Source of the DNA: Mycobacterium haemophilum DSM 44634
Lineage (GTDB): Bacteria > Actinomycetota > Actinomycetes > Mycobacteriales > Mycobacteriaceae
NCBI RefSeq assembly: GCF_000340435.2
Contig: NZ_CP011883.2
Span: forward strand, 4,014,687 to 4,078,686
Length of the DNA stretch: 64,000 nucleotides
Direction: 5' to 3'
Each line of letters starts with the position of its first letter. Position 1 is the stretch's first letter. The notes below the pieces were generated by a model, which ran no database searches, was not told the DNA's origin, and was given only the letters and a program-made list of their open reading frames with translations. The translations under genes were made by a program, and so were the position numbers. Positions 1 through 8,581 of this stretch are shown piece after piece.

Positions 1-195
1 AGTTGTGCATACGACCGAGCCGGTGATGTTTTGGTTCTTCCCGTCGATGATGACCGTCGGCCCACCGGCAGCAGCCGATGTGGCGCCTGCACTGGAGGTC
101 CCGCTGCTGGTAGTTGACTTGTTGCTCGAACAGCCAGAAACACCCGCGACCAAAATCGCCGCTCCGGCTATCGCGACCGTCAGTCCACGCTTCAC
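1..195 (-). CDS. lpqH: 19-kDa lipoprotein LpqH, N-terminal part (cut by window edge)
   Basis: The 65 visible codons read from a GTG at 193-195 towards the window edge. They encode a lipoprotein signal peptide (MKRG, hydrophobic core, lipobox VSGC with the acylated Cys near residue 22), a Ser/Thr/Ala-rich linker and the beginning of the folded domain (VIIDGKNQNITGSVVCT). This closely matches the start of mycobacterial LpqH, a cell-envelope lipoprotein and TLR2 ligand. A strong ribosome site (AAAGGAGAA on the minus strand, about 198-206) precedes the GTG. The gene is divergent from the alkyl-sulfatase-like gene, the same pairing as Mtb Rv3763/Rv3762c. About 60% of the protein lies outside the window. 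Confidence 0.93.
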   Translation of the reverse strand, partial: MKRGLTVAIAGAAILVAGVSGCSSNKSTTSSGTSSAGATSAAAGGPTVIIDGKNQNITGSVVCTT

Positions 196-393
196 CTGTT
201 CTCCTTTGCTCGATCTTTGCGGTCCATCGGCATTGAGGACCGTCTCGGCAGTATGCGGGTTAACACGACCGAACAAAAGACTTCCGCGAAAAATTATTTT
301 GATAGCCCTTAGCTCGTCGCCTGATTCTTGCCCAGATAGGAGGGTTTACGCCGCTCTTTCCCGGACGGCCGGGTCAATGGCAAGGTATTGACG

Positions 394-2268
394 GTGGACC
401 ACAAACCGCCTACCGCAGTCATCGAGTCGTCCCACAGCGAACACACTTTGCCGTTCCACGACACCACGGATTTCGACAACGCCGATCGTGGATTCATTGC
501 TGCTCTGTCTCCGTGCGTGATCAAAGGCGCCGACGGCCGCGTGGTGTGGGACAACGACGTGTACTCGTTCCTCGGCGGCCCGGCACCGACGTCGGTGCAT
601 CCCAGCCTCTGGCGGCAATCGACCCTAACCGCCAAACAAGGGCTGTTCGAAGTGGTTCCCGGTATCTATCAGGTCCGCGGCTTCGACATCTCGAACATCA
701 CCTTCGTCGAGGGCGACACGGGGATTATCGTCATCGATCCCCTGGTATCCACCGAGGTGGCCGCTGCGGCACTGGATTTGTACCGCACCCATCGCGGTGG
801 TGACCGTCCCGTCGTCGCGGTTATCTACACCCACAGCCACGTCGACCATTTCGGCGGCGTGTTGGGCGTCACCTCGCAAGCGGACGTGGATGCCGGCACG
901 GTAGCGGTGCTGGCGCCAGAAGGTTTCGTCGAGCATGCGGTGCAGGAGAACGTCTACGCGGGTCCGGCGATGACCCGGCGCGCGACCTACATGTATGGCA
1001 CCCTGTTGGCCCGCGGACCCCAAGGCCAGGTGGGCTGCGGGCTGGGCCAGGCTCCGTCCACCGGCCAGGTCGCCGTCATCGTGCCGACCATCGACATCCG
1101 GACGACCGGTGAAACACACACCATCGACGGCGTGGCGATCGAGTTCCAGATGGCGCCCGGCACCGAGGCCCCCGCCGAGATGCATTTCTATTTCCCGCGG
1201 TTCCGTGCCCTGTGTATGGCCGAGAACGCCACCCACAACCTGCATAACCTGCTGACTCTGCGGGGCGCGCTGGTGCGCGATCCGCACGCCTGGGCGGGCT
1301 ACCTCACCGAGGCGATTGACACCTTCGCCGACCGAACCGATGTGGTGTTCGCCTCGCACCATTGGCCTACCTGGGGCCGGAAGAACATCGTCGAGTTCAT
1401 GTCACTGCAACGCGACATGTATGCGTATCTGCACGACCAGACGCTGCGACTGCTTAACCAGGGGTACACGGGTGTTGAGATCGCCGAAATGTTCCAAATG
1501 CCACCCGCACTGGAACAGGCCTGGCATACCCATGGCTACTACGGGTCGATCAGCCACAACGTGAAGGCGGTCTACCAGCGCTACATGGGTTGGTTCGATG
1601 GCAACCCGGCCCGGCTGTGGCCGCACCCCCCATCAGCAATCGGGCCCCGTTACGTCGATGCGATGGGCGGAATCAACCGGGTCGTCGAACTTGCCCAAGC
1701 AGCATTCGAGTCCGGCGACTTCCGTTGGGCAGCAACGCTGCTCGATCACGCGATGTTTACCGACAGCGAGCACGCCGCGGCCCGCGCACTGTACTCCGAC
1801 ACGTTGGAGCAGCTGGCCTACGGTGCGGAAAATGCGACATGGCGCAACTTTTTCATGAGTGGGGCAACCGAATTGCGCGACGGCAACTTCGGCACCGCCA
1901 GCACGACCGGATCAGTGTCAATGCTTAATCAGCTAACGCCCGAGCAAATCTTCGACAGCCTCGCCATCCGTGTCAACGGACCGCGTAGTTGGCATCTCAA
2001 TATCGCCATCGATATCACTTTCGCAGATCTGGACACCAACTACCGGCTTACCTTACGCAACGGGGTCATCATTTACCGTCAAGTTACCGCTGAAGCCGTG
2101 ACAGCGGCCGTTACAGTGAAGTTGGACAACAAGTTTCGACTGCTGACTATGGCGATGGGCGACTTTAGTTCGCCCGGGCTGGAACTGTCCGGAGACCGGG
2201 CCGCACTGCAGGCGGTGCTGAGTGTGCTCGACGAGCCGGACCCCAACTTCAACATCGTCACGCCGTAG
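394..2268 (+). CDS. Alkyl-sulfatase-like metallo-beta-lactamase-fold hydrolase (Rv3762c type)
   Basis: About 624 aa. The N-terminal half is a metallo-beta-lactamase fold with the metal motif THSHVDH (His near residue 147) and further His/Asp ligands. A dimerisation region follows (roughly 390-520) and then a C-terminal SCP2-like lipid-binding domain (roughly 520-624). This is the SdsA1/BDS1 alkyl sulfatase architecture, so it probably hydrolyses sulfate esters of long-chain alcohols. I chose the GTG at 394 because an AAGG lies about 8 bp upstream; a TTG at 388 is also in frame. No signal peptide is seen. It is divergent from lpqH. Substrate is inferred from the family only. Confidence 0.9.
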   Translation: MDHKPPTAVIESSHSEHTLPFHDTTDFDNADRGFIAALSPCVIKGADGRVVWDNDVYSFLGGPAPTSVHPSLWRQSTLTAKQGLFEVVPGIYQVRGFDISNITFVEGDTGIIVIDPLVSTEVAAAALDLYRTHRGGDRPVVAVIYTHSHVDHFGGVLGVTSQADVDAGTVAVLAPEGFVEHAVQENVYAGPAMTRRATYMYGTLLARGPQGQVGCGLGQAPSTGQVAVIVPTIDIRTTGETHTIDGVAIEFQMAPGTEAPAEMHFYFPRFRALCMAENATHNLHNLLTLRGALVRDPHAWAGYLTEAIDTFADRTDVVFASHHWPTWGRKNIVEFMSLQRDMYAYLHDQTLRLLNQGYTGVEIAEMFQMPPALEQAWHTHGYYGSISHNVKAVYQRYMGWFDGNPARLWPHPPSAIGPRYVDAMGGINRVVELAQAAFESGDFRWAATLLDHAMFTDSEHAAARALYSDTLEQLAYGAENATWRNFFMSGATELRDGNFGTASTTGSVSMLNQLTPEQIFDSLAIRVNGPRSWHLNIAIDITFADLDTNYRLTLRNGVIIYRQVTAEAVTAAVTVKLDNKFRLLTMAMGDFSSPGLELSGDRAALQAVLSVLDEPDPNFNIVTP

Positions 2269-2458
2269 CTCGCGTCCCATCACCGAGATTGCCGTGATGG
2301 TCGTCGCCCGATTGAAATCGCGACGAGATCAAGCCACCCAACGCTCAGACAACGTCGGATACTGTTAACCATTGTCTGCACACCCCGCTCTCAATGCAGA
2401 GAATGACATTCTCTGCTGGCGGGTCCGCCGGCGTTCGACAACCACGATGGGAAGAAAC

Positions 2459-2816
2459 ATGCAGGTGCTCTTGATCCGGCATGCGTTGCCGCTGCGCAGC
2501 GAACACGGCGACGGTTCCGACCCCGACCTGTCGAATGAGGCTTGGCGCAGGTCGCGCGCCTGCCCGCGGCGCTGGCCAGGTTTCCCATCACCCGGGTGGT
2601 GAGCAGCCGGAGGACACCGTTGCGGTGTTCAGCCATGGCGGGGTGATCAACGCGCTGCTGCACGAAATTCTGGGGACCGCCCGTCCGTTGTCTTTTCCCA
2701 TCGACTACGCGTCGCTGACACGACTGTTGTATTCGCGGTCCGGTCAGGCAACGGTAGCGACGGTGAACGCAGCCGAACATGTGTGGGATCTGTTGCCCAG
2801 AAATCAGCGGTGGTGA
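2459..2816 (+). pseudogene. Histidine phosphatase (phosphoglycerate mutase-like) remnant
   Basis: An ATG at 2459 behind GGGAAGAA opens the typical branch-1 phosphatase start with its catalytic-His motif (LLIRHALPL). The frame is lost near 2545: the continuation GLAQVARLPAALARFP is in another frame and ends at a stop near 2643. The C-terminal part, including the second catalytic motif (VFSHGGVINALLHEIL), is in a third register and ends at 2816. Most of the middle of a ~200-aa enzyme is missing, so this carries at least one internal deletion and shifts. It lies directly upstream of the phosphotransferase-like gene. Confidence 0.8.
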
Positions 2817-2851
2817 ACCCGGCCGACACCAGCGGTGGTAGACAAGTTCGA

Positions 2852-3907
2852 GTGACAACAGCTGACCGACTCGAAGGGCTCGACCTGGCCGCGTTGGACG
2901 GGTATCTGCGTTCGTTCGGCATCGAACGCGCTGGCGAATTGCGGGCGGACTTTATCTCCGGTGGCCGCTCCAATCTGACGTTCCGAGTCTACGACGACAA
3001 AACGAACTGGCTGGTGCGGCGCCCACCTCTGCATGGGTTGACGCCGTCAGCGCACGATATGGCCCGCGAGTACCGGGTGGTCGCCGCGCTGCAGGACACG
3101 CCAGTTCCGGTGGCCCGCACCATCGCCCTGTGTCAGGACGACTCGGTGCTGGGCGCACCGTTTCAGATCGTCGAATTCGTTGCCGGGCAAGTGGTGCGGC
3201 GGCGCGCCCAACTCGAAGCGTTAGGCAGCCGTCTCGTTATCGACGGTTGCGTGGACGCATTGATCCGAGTACTCGTCGACTTGCACAGCGTCGACCCAAA
3301 CGCGGTGGGACTGGGCGATTTCGGCAAACCCAGCGGATACCTTGAACGCCAGGTGCGCCGATGGGGTTCGCAATGGGGCCTGGTACGGCTGCCCGACGAC
3401 CACCGCGACGCCGACGTCGATCGACTGCATTCCGGTCTGCGCCAAGCTATTCCGCAGCAGAGCCGCACCTCTATCGTGCACGGTGACTACCGGATCGACA
3501 ACACCATCTTGGACGATGACAACCCGACACGGGTCCGCGCCGTGGTGGACTGGGAACTGTCGACCCTAGGGGACCCGCTCAGCGATGCGGCGTTGATGTG
3601 CGTGTACCGCGACCCCGCGCTGGACCTGATCGTCAACACGCAAGCCGCCTGGACATCGCCGCTGCTACCAACGGCCGACGAACTTGCAGATCGGTACTCG
3701 CTGGTTGCTGGCTTGCCGCTAGCGCATTGGGAGTTCTACATGGCGCTGGCTTATTTCAAGCTCGCCATCATCGCCGCGGGCATCGATTTTCGCAGACGTA
3801 TGTCGGAGCAAGCACACGGAAAAGACGAAACGTTTGACGACACGCCTGACGTCGTGGCGCCGTTGATTTCCCGAGGGCTGGCGGAGCTCGCCAAGCTGAG
3901 CATGTAG
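2852..3907 (+). CDS. APH/ACAD10-type phosphotransferase family protein (Rv3761c ortholog)
   Basis: 351 aa from the GTG at 2852, the same length I recall for Mtb Rv3761c. The kinase-like fold shows the catalytic loop HGDYRIDNTILD (His near residue 210) and the metal-binding segment VDWELSTLGDPLSD. Proteins of this family, often found with acyl-CoA dehydrogenases, are thought to phosphorylate hydroxylated acyl-CoA or similar small substrates. The Mtb ortholog carries the name FadE36, but nothing here looks like an acyl-CoA dehydrogenase. The frame is open upstream to 2783, but that stretch overlaps the decayed phosphatase. The substrate is unknown. Confidence 0.85.
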   Translation: MTTADRLEGLDLAALDGYLRSFGIERAGELRADFISGGRSNLTFRVYDDKTNWLVRRPPLHGLTPSAHDMAREYRVVAALQDTPVPVARTIALCQDDSVLGAPFQIVEFVAGQVVRRRAQLEALGSRLVIDGCVDALIRVLVDLHSVDPNAVGLGDFGKPSGYLERQVRRWGSQWGLVRLPDDHRDADVDRLHSGLRQAIPQQSRTSIVHGDYRIDNTILDDDNPTRVRAVVDWELSTLGDPLSDAALMCVYRDPALDLIVNTQAAWTSPLLPTADELADRYSLVAGLPLAHWEFYMALAYFKLAIIAAGIDFRRRMSEQAHGKDETFDDTPDVVAPLISRGLAELAKLSM

Positions 3908-3926
3908 TCGGCGGCTTCGGAACTCA

Positions 3927-4265
3927 TCACCGATGAGCCGCCGCGTGATGCTTCTTGACCGTGCGGCGCAACTGAAGGATCCGCGCGGTGCCGACCGCCA
4001 CTGTTAGCAGCCCACCACCCACGGCCGCCAGCATGATGGCCACCCCCAGGGGCAGGCTCCAGTGCCAGCCGAAGAAGGTAAACGGTGTAGACGTGGTGTT
4101 TTGGGCGATGAAAATCAGCAGCAGGATCAGGATCAGGAAGCCGGCAATCAATGCCGACCACAAGGCGCCCGCGCGGGTGACTGGGACAGCCCGTTCCCCA
4201 GGTGTCGGGCCGGCAGCGGGCGCCGGCACTGGCTGACTCGACGAGCCAGAAGGATTGCTGGTCAT
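3927..4265 (-). CDS. LapA-type (DUF1049) small membrane protein, Rv3760-like
   Basis: 112 aa from the ATG at 4263-4265; an ATG three codons upstream (4274) is equally possible. A Pro/Ala-rich cytoplasmic N-terminus is followed by two hydrophobic helices (about 37-54 and 68-93) joined by FTFFGWHWSLPLG, the typical LapA/DUF1049 pattern, and then a basic tail (RILQLRRTVKKHH). It is probably an inner-membrane protein; LapA relatives link envelope and LPS homeostasis in Gram-negatives, but the role in mycobacteria is not established. It is convergent with the Rv3761c-type gene and divergent from proX. The open frame extends upstream to 4700 but that part is antisense to proX. Confidence 0.78.
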   Translation of the reverse strand: MTSNPSGSSSQPVPAPAAGPTPGERAVPVTRAGALWSALIAGFLILILLLIFIAQNTTSTPFTFFGWHWSLPLGVAIMLAAVGGGLLTVAVGTARILQLRRTVKKHHAAAHR

Positions 4266-4379
4266 AGCTGCCATCTTGGTCTCATCCCGGGCAGAATGGA
4301 ACCAAACCACGCGGGAAACCTGCCAGTGCGCACGCAGATGCAGCAGCGCCACATCGTTTCTGACGTTAGTGTCGGCGGT

Positions 4380-5327
4380 ATGAGGATGCCGCGGCGCGTG
4401 CGTGATGCGAGATTGCCCGCGGCAGCGTGGCTCGTCACCGTGTGCCTGGTGGCCGCTTGCAGCAATTCCGATCCGCTCGGGGCGCAGACCCGCAGCGTGA
4501 CATCCATCGTGGTCGGTTCCGGTGACTTCCCGGAATCTGAGATCGTCGCCGAAATCTATGCACAGGCGTTGCAGGCCAACGGCTTCGACATCGGGCGGCG
4601 GATGGGAATTGGCAGCCGCGAGACGTACATCCCGGCGCTCAAAGACCATTCCATCGACCTGGTGCCGGAGTACATCGGCAACCTGCTGCTGTATTTCCAA
4701 CCTGACTCCACAGCGACCGTGCTCGACGCAGTCGAGTTGGAGCTCTATAAGCGGCTGCCCGGGGACCTGTCAATTCTGACGCCGGCACCGGCTTCTGACA
4801 CCGACACGGTCACTGTCACCAATCAGACCGCCACCGCGTGGCACTTGAAAACGATCGCTAACTTGGCCACACATTCGCTGGATGTGAAGTTTGCCGCGCC
4901 GTCGGCCTTCCAAGTCCGACCGGCCGGGCTGCCCGGGCTGCGACAAAAGTACTCACTCGATATCAGCCCAGGCAACTTCGTGGCGACCAACGACGGCGGC
5001 GGTGCAGTGACCGTGCGCACCCTCGTGGAGGGGAGGGTGACCGCCGCCAACATTTTCAGTACATCGCCGGCCATCCCACAAAATCACCTGGTGGCACTCG
5101 AGGATCCAGAGCATAACTTCCTGGCCGGCAACATTGTGCCGCTGGTCAATTCGCAGAAAAAGTCGGACCGTCTCAAAGATGTACTGGACGCGGTTTCAGC
5201 CAAGCTAACCACTTCCGGCGTGGCCGCACTCAATGCCGCAGTGTCGGGCAATTCCGGTATTGATCCGGACCAGGCAGCACGGACTTGGGTGCGGGACAAC
5301 GGCTTCAACCACACGCTGGGCCAATGA
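4380..5327 (+). CDS. proX: Osmoprotectant ABC transporter substrate-binding lipoprotein ProX
   Basis: 315 aa from the ATG at 4380, the length I recall for Mtb ProX (Rv3759c). Arg-rich start, hydrophobic segment and a lipobox (CLVAACS) make it a lipoprotein. The mature part is an OpuAC/QAT-family binding domain with the conserved VGSGDFPESEIVAEIYAQAL and GSRETYIPAL segments. It should capture glycine betaine, choline, carnitine or proline outside the membrane and deliver it to ProW/ProZ. It is the first gene of the four-gene set; proV starts 26 bp after its stop. Confidence 0.95.
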   Translation: MRMPRRVRDARLPAAAWLVTVCLVAACSNSDPLGAQTRSVTSIVVGSGDFPESEIVAEIYAQALQANGFDIGRRMGIGSRETYIPALKDHSIDLVPEYIGNLLLYFQPDSTATVLDAVELELYKRLPGDLSILTPAPASDTDTVTVTNQTATAWHLKTIANLATHSLDVKFAAPSAFQVRPAGLPGLRQKYSLDISPGNFVATNDGGGAVTVRTLVEGRVTAANIFSTSPAIPQNHLVALEDPEHNFLAGNIVPLVNSQKKSDRLKDVLDAVSAKLTTSGVAALNAAVSGNSGIDPDQAARTWVRDNGFNHTLGQ

Positions 5328-5353
5328 TGTTTTGCAGAGGCTAGGAATAGGCA

Positions 5354-6457
5354 GTGATCTGCTTCGACAAAGTCAGCAAGTTATTCCGCGGCGGCACCAC
5401 CGCCTTAGACCGGCTGACCTTGGAGGTCCCAAACGGCAAGTTAACGGTCTTCGTCGGCTCGTCCGGCAGCGGCAAGACCACGGCGCTGCGGATGATCAAC
5501 CGGATGGTCGACCCGACTTCGGGAACCATAACTGTCGACGGCGCGAACGTGGCCGGTGTCGACCCGGTGAAGCTGCGTCTTTCAATGGGCTACGTCATCC
5601 AGAACGCGGGACTAATGCCCCATCAACGAGTGATCGACAACGTCGCGACGGTGCCGGTACTGCGGGGCCAGTCACGTCGGGCCGCTCGCAAAGCCGCCTA
5701 CGAGGTGCTCGAACGGGTGGGCCTGGATCCCCGGCTGGGCGCTCGCTACCCGGGGCAGCTCTCCGGCGGTGAACAACAACGCATCGGGGTGGCACGCGCG
5801 CTGGCCGCTGATCCACCGATCCTGTTGATGGACGAGCCGTTCTCGGCCGTCGACCCCGTGGTTCGTTACGAGCTGCAGAACGAAATATTGCGTCTGCAAA
5901 GCGAATTGCGCAAAACCATTGTGTTCGTCACGCACGACATCGACGAGGCACTCAAGCTCGCCGACAAAGTAGCGGTGTTCGGGCGGGGCGGTGTGCTCCA
6001 GCAGTTCGACGAACCCGCTCGGCTGCTGTCGCGGCCGGCCAACGAATTTGTGACGAAGTTTATCGGACTCGGCCGTGGCTATCGGTGGTTGCAGCTCATC
6101 GACGCGGCTGGACTGCCACTGCACGGTATCGAGCGAATTTCTGCGAACGGCCTCGCCGATGCTGGAAGCACTCAACTTCTGGCCGGTTGGGTGCTAGTCG
6201 TCGACGACGAGGGCGCGCCGTTGGGCTGGATCGACGCCAACGGCCTGCGGCGGCACCGTGCCGGCGCGTCGCTGTCCGACAGCATCGGTGCCATCGGTTC
6301 GCTGTTCCATCCGGGCGGGAATCTAAGCCAGGCGCTGGATGCGGCGCTGTCCTCGCCGACATCGGTGGGCGTCGCGGTTAACGGCGAAGGCAACGTCATC
6401 GGCGGCGTATTGGCCACCGATGTGCTGGCCGCAGTCAAAGCCCGGCGCCGAGCCTGA
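5354..6457 (+). CDS. proV: Osmoprotectant ABC transporter ATP-binding protein ProV
   Basis: 367 aa from a GTG behind AGGAATAGG. Walker A (GSSGSGKT, near 35-42), the ABC signature LSGGEQQR, Walker B (ILLMDEP) and the switch His (VTHD) are all present. The C-terminal ~110 residues are a degenerate CBS-like region, as in OpuAA/ProV proteins that sense ionic strength. It powers import by ProW/ProZ. proW begins 13 bp after the stop, so the genes form one operon. Confidence 0.95.
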   Translation: MICFDKVSKLFRGGTTALDRLTLEVPNGKLTVFVGSSGSGKTTALRMINRMVDPTSGTITVDGANVAGVDPVKLRLSMGYVIQNAGLMPHQRVIDNVATVPVLRGQSRRAARKAAYEVLERVGLDPRLGARYPGQLSGGEQQRIGVARALAADPPILLMDEPFSAVDPVVRYELQNEILRLQSELRKTIVFVTHDIDEALKLADKVAVFGRGGVLQQFDEPARLLSRPANEFVTKFIGLGRGYRWLQLIDAAGLPLHGIERISANGLADAGSTQLLAGWVLVVDDEGAPLGWIDANGLRRHRAGASLSDSIGAIGSLFHPGGNLSQALDAALSSPTSVGVAVNGEGNVIGGVLATDVLAAVKARRRA

Positions 6458-6470
6458 ACGGGGACTGCGC

Positions 6471-7160
6471 ATGCACTATCTGCTTACCCATCTCGACGAC
6501 GCGTGGGCGCTGGCGGTGGTGCACCTGCGGCTGTCGTTAGTCCCGGTGCTGCTCGGGCTGGTGATCGCGGTGCCCCTAGGGGTGCTAGTGCAGCGCGCGC
6601 CGATTCCTCGACGACTGACAACGGCAACCGCCAGCGTCGTGTTCACCATCCCGTCGCTGGCACTATTCGTCGCCTTGCCAATGATCATCGGAACCCGAAT
6701 CCTCGACGAGGCCAACGTAATGGTTGCGCTGACCGCCTACACTGCGGCGCTGCTGGTGCGTGCGGTGCTCGAAGCACTGGACGCAGTGCCCGCTCAGGTG
6801 CGGGACGCTGCCACCGCCGTCGGCTACTCGCCAATCAGCCGGATGCTGAAAGTCGAGCTGCCGCTGTCTCTTCCGGTGTTGATCGCCGAGTTGCGCGTGG
6901 TCGTGGTGACCAATATTGCGATGGTCTCAGTGGGTTCGGTGATCGGCATCGGAAGTTTGGGTACTTGGTTCACCGCGGGCTATCAAACCAACAAGAGCGA
7001 TCAGATCCTTGCCGGCATCATCGCGCTGTTCGTGCTTGCGATCGCTATCGACGCGCTCATCGATATCGCCGGCCGGTTAGTCACGCCCTGGGAGCGTGCT
7101 ACGCGCACCGCCCGTCGGCGGCGCTCAGTGGTGGCCCCGATCGTGGGCGGCGCGCGATGA
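6471..7160 (+). CDS. proW: Osmoprotectant ABC transporter permease ProW
   Basis: 229 aa from the ATG at 6471, matching the Mtb ProW length. It is an integral membrane protein with about five or six helices and the permease coupling (EAA) loop around DAATAVGYSPISRMLKVELP, which docks on ProV. The open frame runs upstream to 6339, but that overlaps the proV end. The stop overlaps the start of proZ (ATGA at 7157-7160), implying translational coupling. Confidence 0.94.
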   Translation: MHYLLTHLDDAWALAVVHLRLSLVPVLLGLVIAVPLGVLVQRAPIPRRLTTATASVVFTIPSLALFVALPMIIGTRILDEANVMVALTAYTAALLVRAVLEALDAVPAQVRDAATAVGYSPISRMLKVELPLSLPVLIAELRVVVVTNIAMVSVGSVIGIGSLGTWFTAGYQTNKSDQILAGIIALFVLAIAIDALIDIAGRLVTPWERATRTARRRRSVVAPIVGGAR

Positions 7161-7891
7161 ACTTTGTGGCACAGGCGGTGTCCTATCTGCTGACCGCCGA
7201 CAACTGGACCGGTCCAGTCGGGCTGGCCGCGCGCACCTTGGAGCATTTGGAGTACACCGCGGTGGCGGTGGGGGCGTCGGCGCTACTCGCTGTCCCAATC
7301 GGGCTGCTTATCGGCCACACCGGCCGCGGCACCCTGCTGGTGGTGGGCACGGTCAACGGACTGCGCGCCCTACCGACGCTGGGAGTGCTGCTGCTGGGGG
7401 TGCTGCTGTTCGGTCTGGGCCCGGGCCCGCCGCTGGTCGCCCTGATGCTACTGGGCGTCCCGTCACTGCTCGCCGGGAGCTACGCGGGCGTCGCCAATGT
7501 CGACCCGACGGTGGTCGATGCCGCCCGCGCGATGGGCATGACGGAGGCCCAGGTGCTGCTGCGGGTCGAGGTACCTAACGCGCTGCCGCTGATGCTGGGC
7601 GGGCTGCGCAGCGCGACGCTGCAGGTCGTGGCCACCGCGACAGTGGCCGCCTACGCGAGCCTTGGCGGGTTAGGTGGTTATCTGATCGACGGGATCAAAA
7701 TCCGCCAATTTCACCTCGCCCTGGTCGGTGCGCTGATGGTCGCCGCGTTGGCGCTGATCCTTGACGTACTACTAGCGTTGGCGGTGTGGGTGTCGGTGCC
7801 CGGCACCGGCCGACTACGTAAACGCATTGGTCGGCGAGAGCGCACACTTGCCGACAAGCGCGCCGCGGTGCGTGGACACGTTTTACGGTAG
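7157..7891 (+). CDS. proZ: Osmoprotectant ABC transporter permease ProZ
   Basis: 244 aa from the ATG that overlaps the proW stop. It is a second BPD-type permease with several hydrophobic helices and the coupling loop DAARAMGMTEAQVLLRVEVPNALP. Together with ProW it forms the heterodimeric channel energised by ProV and fed by ProX. A basic C-terminal tail (RKRIGRRERTLADKR) faces the cytoplasm. It closes the operon. Confidence 0.94.
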   Translation: MNFVAQAVSYLLTADNWTGPVGLAARTLEHLEYTAVAVGASALLAVPIGLLIGHTGRGTLLVVGTVNGLRALPTLGVLLLGVLLFGLGPGPPLVALMLLGVPSLLAGSYAGVANVDPTVVDAARAMGMTEAQVLLRVEVPNALPLMLGGLRSATLQVVATATVAAYASLGGLGGYLIDGIKIRQFHLALVGALMVAALALILDVLLALAVWVSVPGTGRLRKRIGRRERTLADKRAAVRGHVLR

Positions 7892-7981
7892 AGGAGTGAA
7901 CCGTGCCGGCGACGATGCAGTGGGGGTACCTCCCAGCCGCGTAACGGCGAGGGGCCGAAGCGATGAGGAGGAGCGGCGCAC

Positions 7982-8581
7982 ATGACCGCAGCACCCTCTG
8001 ATCCGACGCGGCCCCCCTGGCCGGCGATATTGACCTGGCGCGCACAGGATGTCTCGCGCATGGAATCGGTGCGAGTGCAGTTGTCCGGCAAGCGCATTAG
8101 GGCTAATGGCCGTATCGTCGCGGCGGCCACCGCAACCAACCCAGCGTTCGGCGCCTTCTACGAAGTGCAGACTGACGAGACCGGCGCCACCAAGCGGTTC
8201 GGGTTGACCGTCACGCTAGCCGAGCGGGAACGTCAGCTTGCTATCGCCCGGGACGAGGAAAACATGTGGTTGGTGACCGACCATCAGGGGCAAAAGCGCG
8301 GGGCATTTGAGGGCGCGCTCGACGTCGACGTGGTGTTTAGTCCGTTCTTCAACGCCCTGCCGATCCGCCGGCTCGGCCTACACGAACAGGCGGCCGCAAT
8401 CACGTTGCCGATGGTCTATGTGCGGGTGCCGGAGATGTCGGTCGCAGCCGACACCGTGAGCTACACCAGCTCGGGACGCCTGGACGGAATCAAGTTGCGT
8501 TCACCGGTCGCGAACACCATCGTCAGCGTCGACGCCGACGGATTCATCGTGGACTATCCAGGCTTGGCAGAGCGGATCTGA
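7982..8581 (+). CDS. Conserved actinobacterial protein, Rv3755c type
   Basis: 199 aa, the same length as I recall for Mtb Rv3755c and in the same place after proZ. A good ribosome site (GAGGAGG, about 7965-7971) lies upstream of the ATG. There are no membrane helices or signal peptide. The sequence reads as a beta-rich globular protein (e.g. VRVQLSGKRIRANGRI, SYTSSGRLDGIKLRSPVA), resembling the glycolipid-binding/DUF1684-like beta proteins only loosely. Function unknown. Its 3' end overlaps the convergent tyrA by 38 bp. Confidence 0.85.
   Translation: MTAAPSDPTRPPWPAILTWRAQDVSRMESVRVQLSGKRIRANGRIVAAATATNPAFGAFYEVQTDETGATKRFGLTVTLAERERQLAIARDEENMWLVTDHQGQKRGAFEGALDVDVVFSPFFNALPIRRLGLHEQAAAITLPMVYVRVPEMSVAADTVSYTSSGRLDGIKLRSPVANTIVSVDADGFIVDYPGLAERI

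Noticed and set aside
625..1362. 245-codon minus-strand frame inside the alkyl-sulfatase gene
   Set aside because: Shadow frame of a well-conserved gene, with no motif of its own.
4266..4700. N-terminal extension of the LapA-like ORF to 257 aa
   Set aside because: The extra part is antisense to proX, has no domain features, and the 112-aa start fits the family length.
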